Source: Planctomycetes bacterium syqfu
GTDB lineage: Bacteria; Planctomycetota; Phycisphaerae; Phycisphaerales; Phycisphaeraceae
Direction of reading: 5' to 3'
DNA: 64,000 bases
Assembly: GCA_020974905.1 (NCBI GenBank)
Contig: CP087563.1
Location: 6,510,001-6,574,000 of the forward strand
Of this stretch, positions 62,927 to 64,000 are shown piece by piece. The position numbers and the translations under genes were made by a program. Under the pieces are notes generated by a model. That model made no database searches. It was not told the origin of the DNA and saw only the letters and a program-made list of their open reading frames with translations. Each line of letters starts with the position of its first letter. Position 1 is the first letter of the stretch.

Positions 62927-64000
62927 TCAGTTACGCGGTTGACCGGGACCCTGAACGAGTTTGGGGTCAGCCTGGAAGACGCGAAGGTAGTCGACCCACA
63001 TATCCGTGCCGTTATCGTAGCGTTCCATGTCGATTTTCCAACCACTGATCCCACCGATGGCATAGTTCATTAACAGGATATGCGGGTTAAGTGATTCGGG
63101 ATTGGTCGGGTGACGCAACACTTCAAAGTTATCGAAGTAGTAAACGGTGTCCTTTTCGTCGACACGCACCGCGTAGGTGTGGAACGTGGTGGACCAATAG
63201 GACTTGCTGCCCAGTTCCATGATGGGCGGGCGGACGTGGAAGCTTTTCTTTTTGCTGCCGTCGGGATTTTTCTGATTCCAGAAATGCGAGACGATGGAGT
63301 AGGACGGATGATTGGGATTGCCTTTGCCCACGCCACCGTAGAGTTCACAGATGTCCAGTTCGTCACCGGGTGTACCGCGTTTGGGTTGCGTGATGGTCCA
63401 GAAGGCAGGCCAGGTTCCCGGCGCGGACTGTGCGGTGAAGCGACATTCCGCGTAGAAGGGGGGATTGGCCCAGAAGCCTTTGCCGTCCATGTCCACGGTG
63501 GCCAGTAAACCGGTGCTTCCCTTGGTGCCTTCGGGCTTGCGAGCCTTGATGCGCAGGAATCCGTCACGGTGTTCAAACGGTGGGGCGGCCTGCCAGTCAT
63601 GATTGCGGAACGGCCAACCGCTGAAGTCTCCGAAGAACGGTTTGTGTGCGTTGTATCGCGCGCCGCGACCGTCGTTGGCAATGGACATTGCACTGTCAAA
63701 ATCATCCTCGAACACCACGGTCATGCCTTTGGCACCGGGGGGTGTCTGTTGCGGGATGCCCTGGTTCCACTTCACGCCACCTGTGTTGTAAAGCTGTAAT
63801 TCACAGATATCGCGCAGGCCCTTACCGTTGTTGGCAAAGATGCGAATGTTCACCGGGCCGTGCGGGAACTTGTCCGCGGGGAAGACAAAGGAACCGCTAC
63901 TGCCTTCGAGTACCAGGCCACCTGGCGTCAGATCTTCATCGTGTCCCCACTTATTGGGATTCGCCTGGGTTGGTTGTTGCCAGCACATGGCGTTGGCATA
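62927..64000 (-). CDS. GH16-family glycoside hydrolase, 5' end outside window
   Basis: The frame is open to the end of the window, so the start and any signal peptide are missing; 357 residues are visible. Residues about 1-90 of the visible part are an Ig- or CBM-like domain (GPVNIRIFANNGKGLRDICE). The GH16 domain follows: VFEDDFDSAMS, FRIKARKPEG-like, and the catalytic strand GDELDICELYGG with the ExDxxE pattern (both Glu and the Asp present), the form used by laminarinases, agarases and carrageenases rather than lichenases. YAVRVDEKDTVYYFDNFEV and NYAIGGISGWKIDMERYDNG close the jelly roll. The substrate cannot be fixed. It is more divergent from the GH16 at 47228 than two copies of one gene would be. 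Confidence 0.85.
   Translation of the reverse strand, partial: YANAMCWQQPTQANPNKWGHDEDLTPGGLVLEGSSGSFVFPADKFPHGPVNIRIFANNGKGLRDICELQLYNTGGVKWNQGIPQQTPPGAKGMTVVFEDDFDSAMSIANDGRGARYNAHKPFFGDFSGWPFRNHDWQAAPPFEHRDGFLRIKARKPEGTKGSTGLLATVDMDGKGFWANPPFYAECRFTAQSAPGTWPAFWTITQPKRGTPGDELDICELYGGVGKGNPNHPSYSIVSHFWNQKNPDGSKKKSFHVRPPIMELGSKSYWSTTFHTYAVRVDEKDTVYYFDNFEVLRHPTNPESLNPHILLMNYAIGGISGWKIDMERYDNGTDMWVDYLRVFQADPKLVQGPGQPRN

Overview
The window looks like a chromosome segment of a planctomycete, probably a Phycisphaerae-like heterotroph living on algal polysaccharides. This is inferred from gene content, not from a search. The signs are seven proteins with planctomycete-style prepilin N-termini ([12 protein letters not shown] and an ILLPAL core), PEP-CTERM type anchors, two sulfatases, GH50, GH16, GH29 and GH2 hydrolases under LacI-type regulators, and LL-diaminopimelate aminotransferase. 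No rRNA, tRNA or CRISPR array was seen.

Layout. 1-6 kb: a TPR protein cut by the window edge, two small anchored surface proteins, a single-pass membrane protein and gcvT. 6-13.4 kb: a GT39 glycosyltransferase next to a membrane tyrosine phosphatase, an AraC regulator divergent from a prepilin-like gene, a STAS protein, a hexapeptide acyltransferase and a sigma-70 factor. 13.7-21.8 kb: Mn-type superoxide dismutase, an apparently intact IS110-family insertion, a GT4 glycosyltransferase, dapL and alaS. 22-27.3 kb: two tandem paralogous prepilin-like genes and two convergent sulfatases. 27.8-32 kb: an octaheme cytochrome c, a cytochrome b and an outer-membrane porin, which read as one respiratory operon. 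37.9-45.2 kb: GT2, metK, ptsI, a sulfur pair (DUF442 phosphatase and persulfide dioxygenase-rhodanese) and an ExoD-like protein.

32.4-37.3 kb and 45.4-58.9 kb hold the most striking feature. Glycoside hydrolases are arranged in same-strand cassettes, each with its own LacI-family regulator and its own prepilin-like protein: LacI/GH-A/prepilin/GH29; LacI/prepilin/GH50; GH16/LacI (frameshifted)/prepilin; LacI/prepilin/GH2. Three of the LacI genes have an AACCGG-centred palindrome just upstream of their start. This looks like an autoregulated operator at the head of each operon.

58.9-64 kb: a large TPR protein, a HEAT-repeat lipoprotein and a partial GH16. Three kinds of dispersed palindromic repeat lie between genes.

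Working model (inference): secreted GH50, GH16, GH2 and GH-A enzymes cut matrix or sulfated polysaccharides outside the cytoplasm, while the leaderless sulfatases and GH29 would finish oligosaccharides inside. Each cassette carries a dedicated pilin-like protein whose role is unknown.
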